This document shows positions 45,409-55,383 of a stretch of 64,000 nucleotides of DNA, piece by piece. How positions within the stretch are numbered: the stretch's first letter is position 1; each line of letters opens with the position of its first letter. Below the pieces are notes generated by a model. The model was not told where the DNA came from and searched no databases. It worked only from the letters and a program-made list of their open reading frames with translations. A program made the position numbers and the translations under genes. The DNA comes from an uncultured bacterium (GTDB lineage: Bacteria; Cyanobacteriota; Vampirovibrionia; Gastranaerophilales; Gastranaerophilaceae): positions 1-64,000 of the forward strand of contig CASFGU010000029.1 of NCBI GenBank assembly GCA_949294395.1. Direction: 5' to 3'.

Positions 45409-46491
45409 TTAATTTACTTCAGCCAGTTTTTCAAGTTTTAATTTCTGGTCATATTCCATCAGAAGCTTGATAAGTTCGTCAAGTTCGCCGTCAATCACTG
45501 TCCACACGTTCAGGTTATGGTTAATTCTGTGGTCGGTCAGTCTTCCCTGAGGAAAATTGTAAGTCCTGATTCGTTCGCTTCTGTCGCCGGTGCCTACCTG
45601 AGAGCGTCTTAAATCAGTGATTTCTTTCATCTGTTTTTGAACTTCCATATCATAAAGTTTGGCTTTTAAGATTTGGAGAGCACGTTCTTTGTTTTGGAGC
45701 TGGGAGCGTTCTTCCGTACAGAAAATCATAATTCCGGTAGGTTTGTGGAACACTCTGGCTGCTGTTTCAACCTTGTTAACATTCTGACCTCCGGCGCCGC
45801 CCGAGCGTGCTGTTGTGATTTCAATATCGTTCATGTTAAGTTCGACTTCAACGTCGTCAACCTCTGGCATAACGGCAACGGTTGCGGTTGATGTGTGAAC
45901 TCTTCCCTGCGATTCTGTTGCAGGAACTCTTTGAACTCTGTGGACACCTGATTCGTATTTCAATCTTGAATAAACCGCATCGCCTTTTATTGAAATAATA
46001 ATTTCAGATACACCGCCGGCTTCGCATTCGGTTTTGCTCAAAACCTGTGTTTGCCAGCCCTGTTTATCAGCGTAGCGCATATACATTCTTGCAAGATCGC
46101 CGGCAAAAATGTTTGCCTCGTCGCCTCCTGCACCGCCGCGGATTTCAAGCATAATGTCCTTGTCGTCCATAGGGTCGCGCGGTAACAGTAATATTTTCAT
46201 CTGTTCCTCATATTGAGGAATTTTTGCTTCATTTTCTTCAATTTCGGCTTTAATAAGGGCTTTCATCTCGTCATCATTTTCGGAATGCAGCATTTCCTTG
46301 GCTTCTGCTATTGCGTCGGTTGCTTTTTTCCAGTCGTAGTAGAGATGAACGGTTTCCTCCATTGATTTTCTCTGTTTGGATAAATCTCTAAACCTGTTGT
46401 AGTCCTGAATTACAGCAGGGTCAGAGAGCGTTTCTCCAAGCTCTTTATATTTCTTTTCTATTTGTAATATTTTGTCTAGCATATCTTTCAT
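45409..46491 (-). CDS. prfA: Peptide chain release factor 1
   Basis: RF1 ends translation at UAG and UAA codons. The 360-residue protein contains [19 protein letters not shown] (about 117-135) and [16 protein letters not shown], where PAT is the stop-codon recognition tripeptide of RF1. [15 protein letters not shown] (about 230-245) has the catalytic GGQ. It heads the prfA-rnpM-infB run on the minus strand. The absence of nusA in front differs from the common order. Confidence 0.96.
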   Translation of the reverse strand: MKDMLDKILQIEKKYKELGETLSDPAVIQDYNRFRDLSKQRKSMEETVHLYYDWKKATDAIAEAKEMLHSENDDEMKALIKAEIEENEAKIPQYEEQMKILLLPRDPMDDKDIMLEIRGGAGGDEANIFAGDLARMYMRYADKQGWQTQVLSKTECEAGGVSEIIISIKGDAVYSRLKYESGVHRVQRVPATESQGRVHTSTATVAVMPEVDDVEVELNMNDIEITTARSGGAGGQNVNKVETAARVFHKPTGIMIFCTEERSQLQNKERALQILKAKLYDMEVQKQMKEITDLRRSQVGTGDRSERIRTYNFPQGRLTDHRINHNLNVWTVIDGELDELIKLLMEYDQKLKLEKLAEVN

Positions 46492-46685
46492 ACCCCGATT
46501 ATAACAGGAACAAAATTTTTTTCAAATTATTAACGCGTTTCTCTGATGACAACTATGCAGCTGTGCTCTGAACGGGAGGCATAGTTAAGGCTCTTGAACT
46601 CATCCGGAAAGCCGATTACTGATTTTATTTTTTATGCTTTAATTTATAATTATTTATTAGATTATAGTAAAGGAGAGAAAAATTT

Positions 46686-47756
46686 ATGCTGGAATACTTT
46701 TTAGGTTCATATATAGTAACAATAGCGGGGCTTGTCGGAGCGTATTTGTGGGGTGAACATGTTCATCAGGGCACAGGGCTTACGTGTGTATTTATTGCGA
46801 TTGTGCTTGGTATTCTTGAGGTAAGCTTATCGTTTGACAATGCCGTGGTTAACGCCATGAAGCTTGAAAAGATGTCGCACAAATGGCGTCACAGATTTTT
46901 AACCTGGGGTATTATAATTGCTGTTTTCGGTATGAGGTTTGTGTTCCCTATACTGGTTGTTTCTATTTTTGCAAAACTTGGAATGCTTGAGGTTGCAAAG
47001 ATTGCGCTTACAAATGCCGATAAATACGCCCATTATCTCCATCAAACCCACGCTCCGATTGTTACATTCGGCGGAATGTTCCTGATTATGCTTTTTCTCA
47101 ACTACTTTTTCAATCACGAAAAAGATGTTCACTGGATTAGATGTATTGAAGCTCCGCTTGCACATTTTGACCATATAAAAGGCATTGAAATTATTATTTC
47201 TCTCGGTATGCTTCTGGCAACCCAGAATTTTGTACCTGCAGAACAGAAGGTTCATGTTATGATTGCAGGGATAAGCGGTATTATTACATATCTTGCGATT
47301 GACGGGTTTACCCATTATCTGGAAAAGCATGAAGAAATGCGTGCCGCAAAATGTGTTACCGGTGCTGCCGGATGTACGGGGCTCATAAGTTTTATATATC
47401 TGGAACTTATTGATGCGTCATTCTCTCTTGACGGGGTTTTAGGCGCGTTTGCTCTGAGTAAAGATATTATAATTATTTCAATAGGGCTTGCAATAGGTGC
47501 AATGTTTGTCAGGTCTTTAACAATTATGCTTGTTGAAAAGAAAACCCTCAAGCAGTTTCTCTATCTTGAACACGGTGCACACTGGGCAATAGGGGCGCTT
47601 GCCTGCCTGATGCTGGTGTCAACAGTTAAAGAAATTCCGGAGGTTGTAACAGGCGGTATAGGACTCGGCTTTATTGTTTGTGCTTTTATATCTTCAATTC
47701 TCCACAACAAAAAGCTTGAAAGATGTCTTGCCGACGAAGGAAAGGAAAATGCTTAA
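46686..47756 (+). CDS. DUF475 (TerC-like) membrane protein
   Basis: The 356-residue protein has about eight hydrophobic segments, with ILEVSLSFDNAVVNAMKLEKM (about 43-63) and DASFSLDGVLGAFALSKDI (about 246-264). These are the two acidic repeats of the DUF475/TerC group of presumed metal-ion transporters or stress proteins. AAAGGAGAG precedes the ATG. Its 3' end overlaps the glycosyltransferase gene by eight bases. Confidence 0.85.
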   Translation: MLEYFLGSYIVTIAGLVGAYLWGEHVHQGTGLTCVFIAIVLGILEVSLSFDNAVVNAMKLEKMSHKWRHRFLTWGIIIAVFGMRFVFPILVVSIFAKLGMLEVAKIALTNADKYAHYLHQTHAPIVTFGGMFLIMLFLNYFFNHEKDVHWIRCIEAPLAHFDHIKGIEIIISLGMLLATQNFVPAEQKVHVMIAGISGIITYLAIDGFTHYLEKHEEMRAAKCVTGAAGCTGLISFIYLELIDASFSLDGVLGAFALSKDIIIISIGLAIGAMFVRSLTIMLVEKKTLKQFLYLEHGAHWAIGALACLMLVSTVKEIPEVVTGGIGLGFIVCAFISSILHNKKLERCLADEGKENA

Positions 47757-48690
47757 AAATCCGCTTGTAAGCTTTATTGTTACATCGTACAATTATGAAA
47801 ATTTTATCGGGAAAACTCTCGAAAGTATTAAAAATCAGACCTATAGAGAATTTGAAATAATTGTCGTGGATGATTGTTCTTCTGATAATTCGGTTAGTGT
47901 TGTTGAACGGTTTATTGCAGAAAATCAGGATTTGCGTATAACTCTGATAAAACATAACGAAAACAAAGGTCAGCTTGCTGCGTTTAAAACAGGATTGCAA
48001 ACCGCACAGGGTGTTTTTGTTAGTTTTATAGATTCGGATGATTTAATTTTAAAGGATTTTGCAAAAGCACATATAAAAGTTCATCTAGCAGTAAGTGTTG
48101 CGTTTACCTCGGCGCAGATTGTGGAAATTGATGAGAACGATGCTGTTCATACGGCCTGTTCTCCGGCTTCGCCTGGAATATCTGCCGGATTTGAGGCAAA
48201 GACGCTTCCGGAACTTTTAAATATTGATGTAGAAAAGGTGGAGTATAAAATTCTTGATACGAAATCCGCGCCCTTTGGCGGCTGGTTCTGGTCTCCAAAC
48301 AGTTCTGCAATGTACCGGAAATCGGCGCTGGAATTTCTTCTTGAGTATGATAATACTGATAAGTGGCGGATTTGTCCTGATAAGTTCCTTTTTAATTTTG
48401 CAAACTTAATCGGAGGCTCTGCCATAATTCGGGCTCCTTTATGCGCTTACCGCCGTCACAGCGGAAATGCAGGCAGCTGTAATTATATTACGGGAAACAA
48501 AAAGTACAACAACGATACTGCAACAGCCGTAAATTTACGCAATAACTTCAAAATCAGACCGGAAGCCGTAAGATTTATTCTTCAAAAGCATAAATTTTTT
48601 GAAGAAAAATTCGGTAAAAAAAACACCGTCAAATTTCTTTTAACGGTGCTTCTGTCATATTATTATTTATTGAAACAGTTTTTATCCTGA
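47749..48690 (+). CDS. Family 2 glycosyltransferase
   Basis: The 313-residue protein starts MLKNPLVSFIVTSYNYENFI and has VVDDCSSDNSV and SFIDSDD (about 88-94), the GT-A fold of family 2 enzymes with its DxD site. It transfers a sugar from a nucleotide sugar, probably to a wall or surface polymer; the substrate is unknown. I chose the ATG at 47749 because GGAAAGG precedes it and conserved residues begin at once. It overlaps the DUF475 stop by eight bases. Confidence 0.9.
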   Translation: MLKNPLVSFIVTSYNYENFIGKTLESIKNQTYREFEIIVVDDCSSDNSVSVVERFIAENQDLRITLIKHNENKGQLAAFKTGLQTAQGVFVSFIDSDDLILKDFAKAHIKVHLAVSVAFTSAQIVEIDENDAVHTACSPASPGISAGFEAKTLPELLNIDVEKVEYKILDTKSAPFGGWFWSPNSSAMYRKSALEFLLEYDNTDKWRICPDKFLFNFANLIGGSAIIRAPLCAYRRHSGNAGSCNYITGNKKYNNDTATAVNLRNNFKIRPEAVRFILQKHKFFEEKFGKKNTVKFLLTVLLSYYYLLKQFLS

Positions 48691-48721
48691 CGGGCTGAAA
48701 ACCCTTCGCCGCTCACGCGCC

Positions 48722-48741
48722 ACCTCCCTTAAAAGGGAGGT
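48722..48741. repeat. 20-bp perfect palindrome, second copy
   Basis: ACCTCCCTTAAAAGGGAGGT, identical to 10683-10702, lies about 30 bp past the glycosyltransferase stop and is followed by AAAAAT. Likely a transcription stop and part of a repeat family. Confidence 0.8.
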
Positions 48742-48793
48742 AAAAATCTAACCGTAGAAGAAACTATAAAATCCCATCTACAGTTGTTAGCCT

Positions 48794-48824
48794 GTGCCTT
48801 TTGCGCACCGGTCTATTCAATTAA
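48794..48824. repeat. Solo copy of the element end
   Basis: GTGCCTTTTGCGCACC and the following bases match the right end (11165-11195) of the inverted-repeat element at most positions, ending in ATTCAATTAA instead of ATTCCCTTAA. No left end lies nearby. It overlaps the stop codon of the gene at 48821-50557. Confidence 0.65.
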
Positions 48825-50557
48825 CCCTGGAACATTGTGAAGGTTTTTTCAACGTTTTTGTTAATCAAACTCTTAACAGTATCGTATTCTGTGGTTAATG
48901 AAGAAATCTCAAGGTCAAGCTGTTTCATATCAAGATCAAGCTGTTCTTCTTTGGCTTCAATCTTTAATTTGACAACAGAAAATTCTCTTTCTGCCCGTGC
49001 AATTGCATCGTCGTCGGTGTCTTCCATGATATATCCGTTGGCATTATATCTATCCTGATAATAATAGCCGTCGCCGTTCATTGTTGTTACAAACAGTTGT
49101 CCGTTTTTAATTGCATTGTCCAGATATTCTTTATCTTCAATATACAGGTTATTGTACCAGCCGTTTGACAGGATGTTGTTAAACAATATACTGTAGAATT
49201 CAGACTCAAACATTTCTTTGCTTGTTCCGGCATCACCGTTTTTAACCCTGTAATAGTAACCCTGATCGTCTGTTACGTAAGATGATTTGTTACCATCCTG
49301 CCTGATGTAATAATTGTCGTCGAAGCCGCCTTTAGCCTGTGCATAGAATGTCAGGAAGGCTTCTGCGAGTCCTGAAATACTTATTGCAGTTGTGCCAAAG
49401 TTTTTATTCTTTGATGCTGCTTTTGTAACAAATCCGTTATAATTGTTTGATTCGTTTATTGCATCATTGAAGGCGTCCTCAGAATGGTTTCTGCTGCCTA
49501 AATCCTTTGTTTGTGACAGGAGGTTCATTGTTTCCTGAATTGCGTAGTTAAAAGCGGTTACATCAATCTCACTCTGGCTGGTATCAAGAATTTCAGAGAA
49601 ACCTGTGAACATCTTATCCAGTATTGTGACAAGTTGTTGTTCCTGGGCTGATAAATCTCCGTAACCGCCCATCTTATAGTTCATTAAATCCAACAAACCT
49701 TTATATCCGCCAAATAGTACAGTACCTGTAAGTACGGAACCAAGTGCCGCCCCAATCTTTTTCCATATAGAATTTCTGTTTTTTTCGGTTGTATATGCAA
49801 ATGTTACATCTTCAGTCAACAGGTCAGATAAAGTAAAATTAATTTGATTATCGCCGGAGTTGCTTTGTTTTGTTCCGTTTATTACTAAATAGTTTGAACT
49901 TGCATCTAGATTTGACTTGAATTCAATAGTCCCGCTGTTGACTGAATTGATTGTAATATTCAACGCATCATGAACACGTTTTTCGTCCGCTGTCAAGTAT
50001 TCGGGATCAGTATTGGCCTTAAGGTCAATGAAGTTAATCAAGTTACCGAGAGTCATTTCGTATGCGGTAGTTTTATCAAGGAGTTCGCCGCCGAGCCCTG
50101 CAGATTCATTCAAGCCGATAGCTTTTGCCGAGCGTGCTGCGGTTTCTGACATACCTCCTGTTGCAACCATTGCATCAAGAAATGCCAGATAAACCTCCTG
50201 TTTGCTTCCGGTTATGGAACCATCCTCGTTAATACCTGCAGCTTTAGCCGCCTGAGCCATTGAAGAACTCAAAGCAATTCTTCCGTCTCGTCTGGAGAGC
50301 AGGAACGGTGTATAATCATTTACTTCTGTCGGACGCATTAATAAATCATAGGTTACATCAAACGGAGTTTCTCCGGAACCGTCCGGATCAAATATCAGAT
50401 TAGTCTGGTTAAGGCTTGCCTGATAATCGGCGGTTGCCTGTTCGAGTTCGCGCGACAATGACAGCTTCTGCTGCGCAATCTGCATTGATTCAAATTCACA
50501 GCGCGCCTTTCTGGAAGTTATGGCTAAAAATCTTGCCTGTGATGCTGCCAATCCCAT
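48821..50557 (-). CDS. Large helical surface- or appendage-like protein
   Basis: The 578-residue protein starts MGLAASQARFLAITSRKARCE and keeps a long helical N-terminus. It has one hydrophobic patch (VLTGTVLFGGYKGLL, about 270-285) and a coiled-coil C-terminus (DLDMKQLDLEISSLTTEYDT, about 540-560). The two helical ends around a globular middle recall flagellin- or hook-type subunits, but I recognise no specific family. There is no signal peptide. Its stop codon lies in the solo element end. Confidence 0.6.
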   Translation of the reverse strand: MGLAASQARFLAITSRKARCEFESMQIAQQKLSLSRELEQATADYQASLNQTNLIFDPDGSGETPFDVTYDLLMRPTEVNDYTPFLLSRRDGRIALSSSMAQAAKAAGINEDGSITGSKQEVYLAFLDAMVATGGMSETAARSAKAIGLNESAGLGGELLDKTTAYEMTLGNLINFIDLKANTDPEYLTADEKRVHDALNITINSVNSGTIEFKSNLDASSNYLVINGTKQSNSGDNQINFTLSDLLTEDVTFAYTTEKNRNSIWKKIGAALGSVLTGTVLFGGYKGLLDLMNYKMGGYGDLSAQEQQLVTILDKMFTGFSEILDTSQSEIDVTAFNYAIQETMNLLSQTKDLGSRNHSEDAFNDAINESNNYNGFVTKAASKNKNFGTTAISISGLAEAFLTFYAQAKGGFDDNYYIRQDGNKSSYVTDDQGYYYRVKNGDAGTSKEMFESEFYSILFNNILSNGWYNNLYIEDKEYLDNAIKNGQLFVTTMNGDGYYYQDRYNANGYIMEDTDDDAIARAEREFSVVKLKIEAKEEQLDLDMKQLDLEISSLTTEYDTVKSLINKNVEKTFTMFQG

Positions 50558-50671
50558 TGGTTTGTACGCGTTCCTTTCGATTTATTTCTGATACATGTAG
50601 TCCTATTATTCATGTCTACGGCTTTTTTAGGCTAAAACTTTAAAATAACATGGATTTTATGTAACAAATAT

Positions 50672-50905
50672 TTACATAGAATTCTGGATTACGCAGTCAT
50701 ATATTTTGTCAATTTTTTCTTTCATTTCGCTGAACTGTTCTTTCAAATCTTTGTAGCTGTGGATTGTCACAAATCTTTTCCCTACATCGTCAATGATTTC
50801 GCGGTGCTTTTTCTCAAGTTGTTCCGGCGTAACTACAATCCGTTCCTGTATTAAAAATATCAAAACAGCAATCAGTATAGGGGAGTATTGCAGTAATTTT
50901 TCCAT
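50672..50905 (-). CDS. Small phage membrane protein
   Basis: The 77-residue protein has one N-terminal membrane helix (about 8-20, SPILIAVLIFLI) and a charged, coiled-coil C-terminal part. Phages often carry such a protein after the terminase as a holin-like or spanin-like lysis protein. No signature is present. It is the last gene of the cluster, 15 bp after the large terminase. Confidence 0.55.
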   Translation of the reverse strand: MEKLLQYSPILIAVLIFLIQERIVVTPEQLEKKHREIIDDVGKRFVTIHSYKDLKEQFSEMKEKIDKIYDCVIQNSM

Positions 50906-50920
50906 TTTTCCCTCTTATTT

Positions 50921-52210
50921 TTATAAAGTTATCGGCCAGTAGAAGTCCACAAGATATGATGCTGCATCCATCGGATGAGACAAAAATTTTAGTTCTTTTG
51001 TCTGTTTTATCTGCTGGTAGGTTGGAACATCAATTCTTGAGGTGCCTTCTTTATACTTCAAATTGTAAATATTGTATAAGAGTTTTTCGCATTTTTTGTC
51101 TACGTAAAGACAGACTTCGCCTTCCGCGTTGCGCACTTTTGCGTTAAATGCCGCAATCCTGTTTTTCACCGGCGGGTTGTAAGCCTTTATCTGAATATCA
51201 ACGTCATAGCCGTACTGGAGAAGTTTTTTCTTGATTATGACATAGTTTGTATATTCGCTCGTGCAGCTTCTGTTGTCGCCAGAGGCATCACCGTTAATGA
51301 TAATTCTGCCTTTATGCGCCGGATAGCGCCTGCAAAATTCTTCGCACGCCTTTGCAGTTGTTGTGTTTTCCATTGCGATTTCATCAAAATAAAAAACTTT
51401 ATCCTCAGTCTTGTGTGCCAGAACCCAGCACATAGGATCCACGTTAAAGTCGCAGGATATATGCAAATCCATTTCCGGCTGGTATTTAATCTCTTTTATG
51501 TTGTCATCCGTAAAGTCTTTTATTACAAGCCCGTTGTTGTATTCCCCGTTCTGTGCAAGCACAAAAATCCGGTAATACTGTTCATCGTAGATTTTTTTTA
51601 ATTCATCGCAAAAGCCGTCGGGCAGATAGATGTTTTCTGTTGTCGGGGCTGTAATAAGCCTGTAATTAGGTGCGGGTTTTTCGACAAATGTTTTATAAAT
51701 CCATCCGCGCTGCATTTCAGGGTTTGTGTGTCCGAAAATTCTGTAGGTGAAGTTTTTCCACTCCTTTTTCTTATACTGGCGCATTCTTGAAAGAAGTACT
51801 TTAAACGTATCATAAGGAACATCGGACATCTCTTCAATTTCTACAAACCCGAGGTTCAGGGATTTAAGTTTATTCGGCTCGTCAAAATGCTTGAAAAGGA
51901 TTTCCGAGCCGTTTTTGAAAGTGAGTTTCTGCAGAGAACCCGACCACTCATAATCAACCCCTTCACGGAAATTTATATTTTCAAGGTGCTCGAAATACGA
52001 CTGCAGCGTAGTATCTCTTACCAGCGTATAGGTCTGAGCGCCTACAAGTCCCCTCACCCCCGGATATTTCATTGCAAGCAGAATACCGAGGAGGGAGCCG
52101 GAAAATGTCTTTCCGGAACCGTATCCCCCCTGATATACCGCTACATCAAGGCTGTAGTTGTGCGGGATTTCAAGAAATTCCCGCTGCGCTTTTAATAACT
52201 TATATTCCAT
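50921..52210 (-). CDS. Phage terminase large subunit
   Basis: The enzyme pumps DNA into the capsid and cuts it. The 429-residue protein has Walker A GGYGSGKT (28-35), Walker B FVEIEEM (about 122-128), and the nuclease acidic residues in SCDFNVDPM, INGDASGDNRS and SHPMDAASYLV. It looks complete. It overlaps the portal gene by 11 bases. Confidence 0.92.
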   Translation of the reverse strand: MEYKLLKAQREFLEIPHNYSLDVAVYQGGYGSGKTFSGSLLGILLAMKYPGVRGLVGAQTYTLVRDTTLQSYFEHLENINFREGVDYEWSGSLQKLTFKNGSEILFKHFDEPNKLKSLNLGFVEIEEMSDVPYDTFKVLLSRMRQYKKKEWKNFTYRIFGHTNPEMQRGWIYKTFVEKPAPNYRLITAPTTENIYLPDGFCDELKKIYDEQYYRIFVLAQNGEYNNGLVIKDFTDDNIKEIKYQPEMDLHISCDFNVDPMCWVLAHKTEDKVFYFDEIAMENTTTAKACEEFCRRYPAHKGRIIINGDASGDNRSCTSEYTNYVIIKKKLLQYGYDVDIQIKAYNPPVKNRIAAFNAKVRNAEGEVCLYVDKKCEKLLYNIYNLKYKEGTSRIDVPTYQQIKQTKELKFLSHPMDAASYLVDFYWPITL

Positions 52211-53870
52211 TGTTTTCAGTTGTTCCGTTCAGTAAAAAGTTGTTGGCGTTTTCTATCCCGTATTGTTCAAGCGCAAATTTAAAGCATTCCAGCCAGTCTA
52301 TTTTTTCTTCAACTTCCGGAACATTTGCAAACGACTGTACAACTTCAAAAAGTTCTTTCAGTCTCGATTTTCTCTCAAATGTCGCTTTTCTGTCGCCGTA
52401 TCTGTAGATGTAATTTGCGTTTCTGATGCTGTCGTCTATTGCTGTGAAAACAACTTTTCCTCTGTCATTCATCCTGATTAATTCTTCACCGAGTTTGAAG
52501 TTTGAGATTATTTCGGCGGTTTTTTCTACCATAGGAATAATAATTTTCCGGTAAACCGCATCCAGCATCATATTCAATCGTGCTTCCTGACCGCTTACGG
52601 AGTAATTGAGTTCGGTTGCGGTTCTCTGTACTGTTTGAATATTTCCCGCCATATTTTTGAAAATACCGGTGGCGCTTTCGATTGTAGATTTGAAATAATT
52701 CAAAAAATCCCAGCCTGTCATTGCTTTGTCAAAGCTCAAAGGCGCAGGCGCAGTTGTCATAAGCGCAGAATCGTATTCTATAATTTTGCCGGGTCTTACT
52801 TCCTGTTCTCCTTTAAAGCATCCTTTAGGTGCAAGATAAGGCGGATTCATCATCAAAGCCAGCGCGTCTATCTGTTTGTTCAGAATTGTCGATGAAATAT
52901 CGTTTAAAACGAGTGCTACCCGAAGCGGTGACACCCCTCTGCCGGTGTCGGGAGATTCAATTATATTTGCGTGAATAAAAGGATTTATTATAAACGGGTT
53001 TGCCTCAAGCCGTATAATCTCGCATCTTCCTGCTACTGTCACAAGCCTGTTTTTCAGTATTCTACCGTCAGAAAGTTCTATATCTCCCCAGAATTCCAGA
53101 ATTTCCAGCCTGCTGCCTTCCGGTGTACTGTCGTCCCCTCGCTGTTTTTTGTTTGCCACCACTCCTTTCAGTTTTTCAAGTTTTTCTTTTGTGAGAAAGT
53201 TGTTTGATTTGTCGCAGAAAATTTCGTCAATGGTTGCGTAAGTTCTGTAAATCTTGGCACAACTGTCCCATTTATCCCTGTTTGTTTTGTCAAAAACAAA
53301 ATCTTCGGGTTTGATAAATTTAATTTTGGCATTGTCATATATGACCCTGTCTTCTGTAACAAAGCTCCTACGGTCGGTCATTGAAAGCTGTTCTTCAAAA
53401 GTTTTTGCGCGTCTGACCTGCTTTATTATGGTTTCCCAGCCGACAAAAAGCGTGCATTCGCCGGTTTCCACAATGCTGTCAATAACCTTTTCCAGTTCAT
53501 TTTCAATATTCATCTGCTCAAATGTGTTGACGAGCATTGCCTTTTGTTTGTTTGCATATCCCTGTGTTTCCGGGGTAGTTCCCGAAACATCAAACATCGC
53601 ATCCGGATGTGAATATAGATTTTCGGAAAGATGTGATTTTAACGTCTGGGCAAGCTCATAAATGTCAGGCAGGTTTATTTTGCTGTTCCAGCCGCTAAAA
53701 TGCGGGGTGTCAGAATTGTAAATTGCGTTCCGGACGGCTTTTATGTCGCTTAATTGCTGCGTCCTGAGTGCTTCAAATCTGTCGTATTTCTCACAGATTT
53801 CAGATAAAAGCATAATTTCTTCATCCGGTCTTATTTCCTGAGTTAAGTCTTGTTGTTCAATTTTCATCAT
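52200..53870 (-). CDS. Phage portal protein
   Basis: The 556-residue protein is the size and composition of podovirus portals and sits next to the large terminase. The DTGRGVSPLRVALVLNDISSTI stretch (about 310-332) and the LNKQIDALALMMNPPYLAP region are typical. It forms the ring through which DNA enters. It overlaps the GNAT gene by 14 bases. Confidence 0.85.
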   Translation of the reverse strand: MMKIEQQDLTQEIRPDEEIMLLSEICEKYDRFEALRTQQLSDIKAVRNAIYNSDTPHFSGWNSKINLPDIYELAQTLKSHLSENLYSHPDAMFDVSGTTPETQGYANKQKAMLVNTFEQMNIENELEKVIDSIVETGECTLFVGWETIIKQVRRAKTFEEQLSMTDRRSFVTEDRVIYDNAKIKFIKPEDFVFDKTNRDKWDSCAKIYRTYATIDEIFCDKSNNFLTKEKLEKLKGVVANKKQRGDDSTPEGSRLEILEFWGDIELSDGRILKNRLVTVAGRCEIIRLEANPFIINPFIHANIIESPDTGRGVSPLRVALVLNDISSTILNKQIDALALMMNPPYLAPKGCFKGEQEVRPGKIIEYDSALMTTAPAPLSFDKAMTGWDFLNYFKSTIESATGIFKNMAGNIQTVQRTATELNYSVSGQEARLNMMLDAVYRKIIIPMVEKTAEIISNFKLGEELIRMNDRGKVVFTAIDDSIRNANYIYRYGDRKATFERKSRLKELFEVVQSFANVPEVEEKIDWLECFKFALEQYGIENANNFLLNGTTENNGI

Positions 53871-54399
53871 TGCAGTTCCTTTCGGTTATGAAACCCCATT
53901 CTTCAATATCCTGCGGTTTGCCGTTTTTGACGGTTTCTGCGGGATGGAGGGCTTCTTTTTGAAATCCTAATTTTTTTAGTAAAGTTTTTACGCGGAAGTT
54001 TTCCCTGTATATAACCGCCTTGAGCTTTTTTAGTCCGAGAGCGTCGCGGCAGTAATTCAGAAATATTACGCCTGTCAGGTATGTGAAATTCCCCCAGTAT
54101 TTTTTGTTGAAGCAGGTATTTATCTCTGCGCTGTGGAGGGTTTTTCCGGAGCCTGTAAAGTTTTCAAGGTATATAAAGCCCGCAAGTCTGTCCTCTTTAT
54201 CCACAACCGCCCAGAAAAAAGGACTCACTCGTTCGACTAAATCCGTAAAAGAGGCTAAAAATGAACCTTTTCTGTCAGTGAAGTCATCTTCCAGATACTT
54301 TGCATACCTTAGATAAAGAAACATAATCTCCGGCAGGTACCGGCAATTCTCAAAAATCCCGCGCCGGCGGTTTATTATTACAGGTTTAAGCCGGCACAT
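53857..54399 (-). CDS. GNAT-type acetyltransferase in the phage cluster
   Basis: The 180-residue protein has LAGFIYLENF (about 72-81), a CoA-binding-like stretch (ALGLKKLKAVIYRENFRVKTLLKKLGFQKE, about 121-150) and an overall GNAT layout. Similar genes occur beside phage portals, but the substrate is unknown. It overlaps both neighbours by 14 bases, so it is translated with them. Confidence 0.75.
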   Translation of the reverse strand: MCRLKPVIINRRRGIFENCRYLPEIMFLYLRYAKYLEDDFTDRKGSFLASFTDLVERVSPFFWAVVDKEDRLAGFIYLENFTGSGKTLHSAEINTCFNKKYWGNFTYLTGVIFLNYCRDALGLKKLKAVIYRENFRVKTLLKKLGFQKEALHPAETVKNGKPQDIEEWGFITERNCNDEN

Positions 54400-54751
54400 T
54401 TAACTTTATCCTCTCAAATTTTACGTAAGCATCAGAAGTTGTAAAGGCACTCTGTTCGCCTTTCAGCATTTTTTCTCTTACGCCGGCCTGCATTCCTGTA
54501 AGCGCTTCTGCCTGAATTCCGTTTATATATGTCTGAACTTTAGTGTTCCGGTTAAAAACTTTATACACGGCATCTTTTGAAAAAATAAGTTTTGCCGGTA
54601 CTTTTGAAATATCTGTTTCTATTCGGGTTACAAGTGTATGTCCGGAATTTTCCAGTTCTGTTTTAAATTCTTCTTCTATTTTTCTTTTTATTAGATCATC
54701 AATGGAAGTTTCGCTGATGAGCATCTGCTCTATTTCGTCTTTATTTTTCAT
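54386..54751 (-). CDS. Phage protein of unknown function
   Basis: The 121-residue protein starts MKNKDEIEQMLISETSIDDL, is rich in charged residues and ends in VKFERIKLNVPA. It has no recognisable domain. Its position between small terminase and GNAT gene suggests a head or assembly factor. It overlaps the GNAT gene by 14 bases. Confidence 0.6.
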   Translation of the reverse strand: MKNKDEIEQMLISETSIDDLIKRKIEEEFKTELENSGHTLVTRIETDISKVPAKLIFSKDAVYKVFNRNTKVQTYINGIQAEALTGMQAGVREKMLKGEQSAFTTSDAYVKFERIKLNVPA

Positions 54752-54768
54752 GGTATCTCCTTAATTTG

Positions 54769-55203
54769 TTAAATTTTGTTTTCATCAAGATTTGAGATTG
54801 TAATAATTTTTACGGGTTTGTCAGCTTCAATTTCTGAAGAATTGTTAAGCCCCAGATATTTGCAGAGGCTTTCCAGAGCTTTCAATCCTGCAGAGGTGTC
54901 GCGGAGCTTTTTTTTGCCGGTCGGGCAGCCTTCTTTATCCAGAATATCCTCCTCTTCAAGGGAAAATTCCGCTATTTGCAAAAGTTTTTGGATTACATAA
55001 GCCTTTTCAACCTGCAGTGAGATTATTTGTTCTTTTAATCTTGATTTGATTTCTTTTATTACAATTTTTTCTGAAAGCAGTTTCTTAGCTGTTTCTTTCA
55101 AATTGTTGTTTTTGTAACCGGCTAATTCGGCTGAAAGTTCGCCGTTGACGGTCTTTATGTATTCAGTTATAAATTTTTTATGCTTTTGCGTCAGGTATTT
55201 CAT
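54769..55203 (-). CDS. Phage terminase small subunit
   Basis: The 144-residue protein starts with LTQKHKKFITEYIKTVNGELSAELAGY, the DNA-recognition HTH of terminase small subunits, followed by a helical oligomerisation region with SAGLKALESLCKYLGL (about 108-123). It recognises the packaging site. No Shine-Dalgarno site is evident. It lies 180 bp after the adaptor gene. Confidence 0.82.
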   Translation of the reverse strand: MKYLTQKHKKFITEYIKTVNGELSAELAGYKNNNLKETAKKLLSEKIVIKEIKSRLKEQIISLQVEKAYVIQKLLQIAEFSLEEEDILDKEGCPTGKKKLRDTSAGLKALESLCKYLGLNNSSEIEADKPVKIITISNLDENKI

Positions 55204-55259
55204 TGTTTCGTATTTTTAACATTTCTTATTAAAGTTTTGTTTTTTTTTTTAACATGTGT

Positions 55260-55336
55260 TATAATAAACATGCTATTTATATTTCGGCTAGTGTAAATCT
55301 TAACAGGGGGGAATGAAAAACTTCCTGTTTTTTTTA
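55260..55336 (+). promoter_or_regulatory. Candidate plus-strand promoter and terminator, possible small RNA
   Basis: TTGTTT (55237-55242), 17 bp, TGTTATAAT (-10 at 55260-55265, extended) form a promoter on the plus strand, opposite to the phage genes. A stem AACAGG / CCTGTT (55302-55307, 55324-55329) with a T run to 55335 follows. Any RNA would be about 65 bases. It lies in the gap between small terminase and adaptor. Confidence 0.4.
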
Positions 55337-55383
55337 TGCGCGTTTTATGAAGTGGCATTGCTGCGCGCGCCTCAATAAATTAA

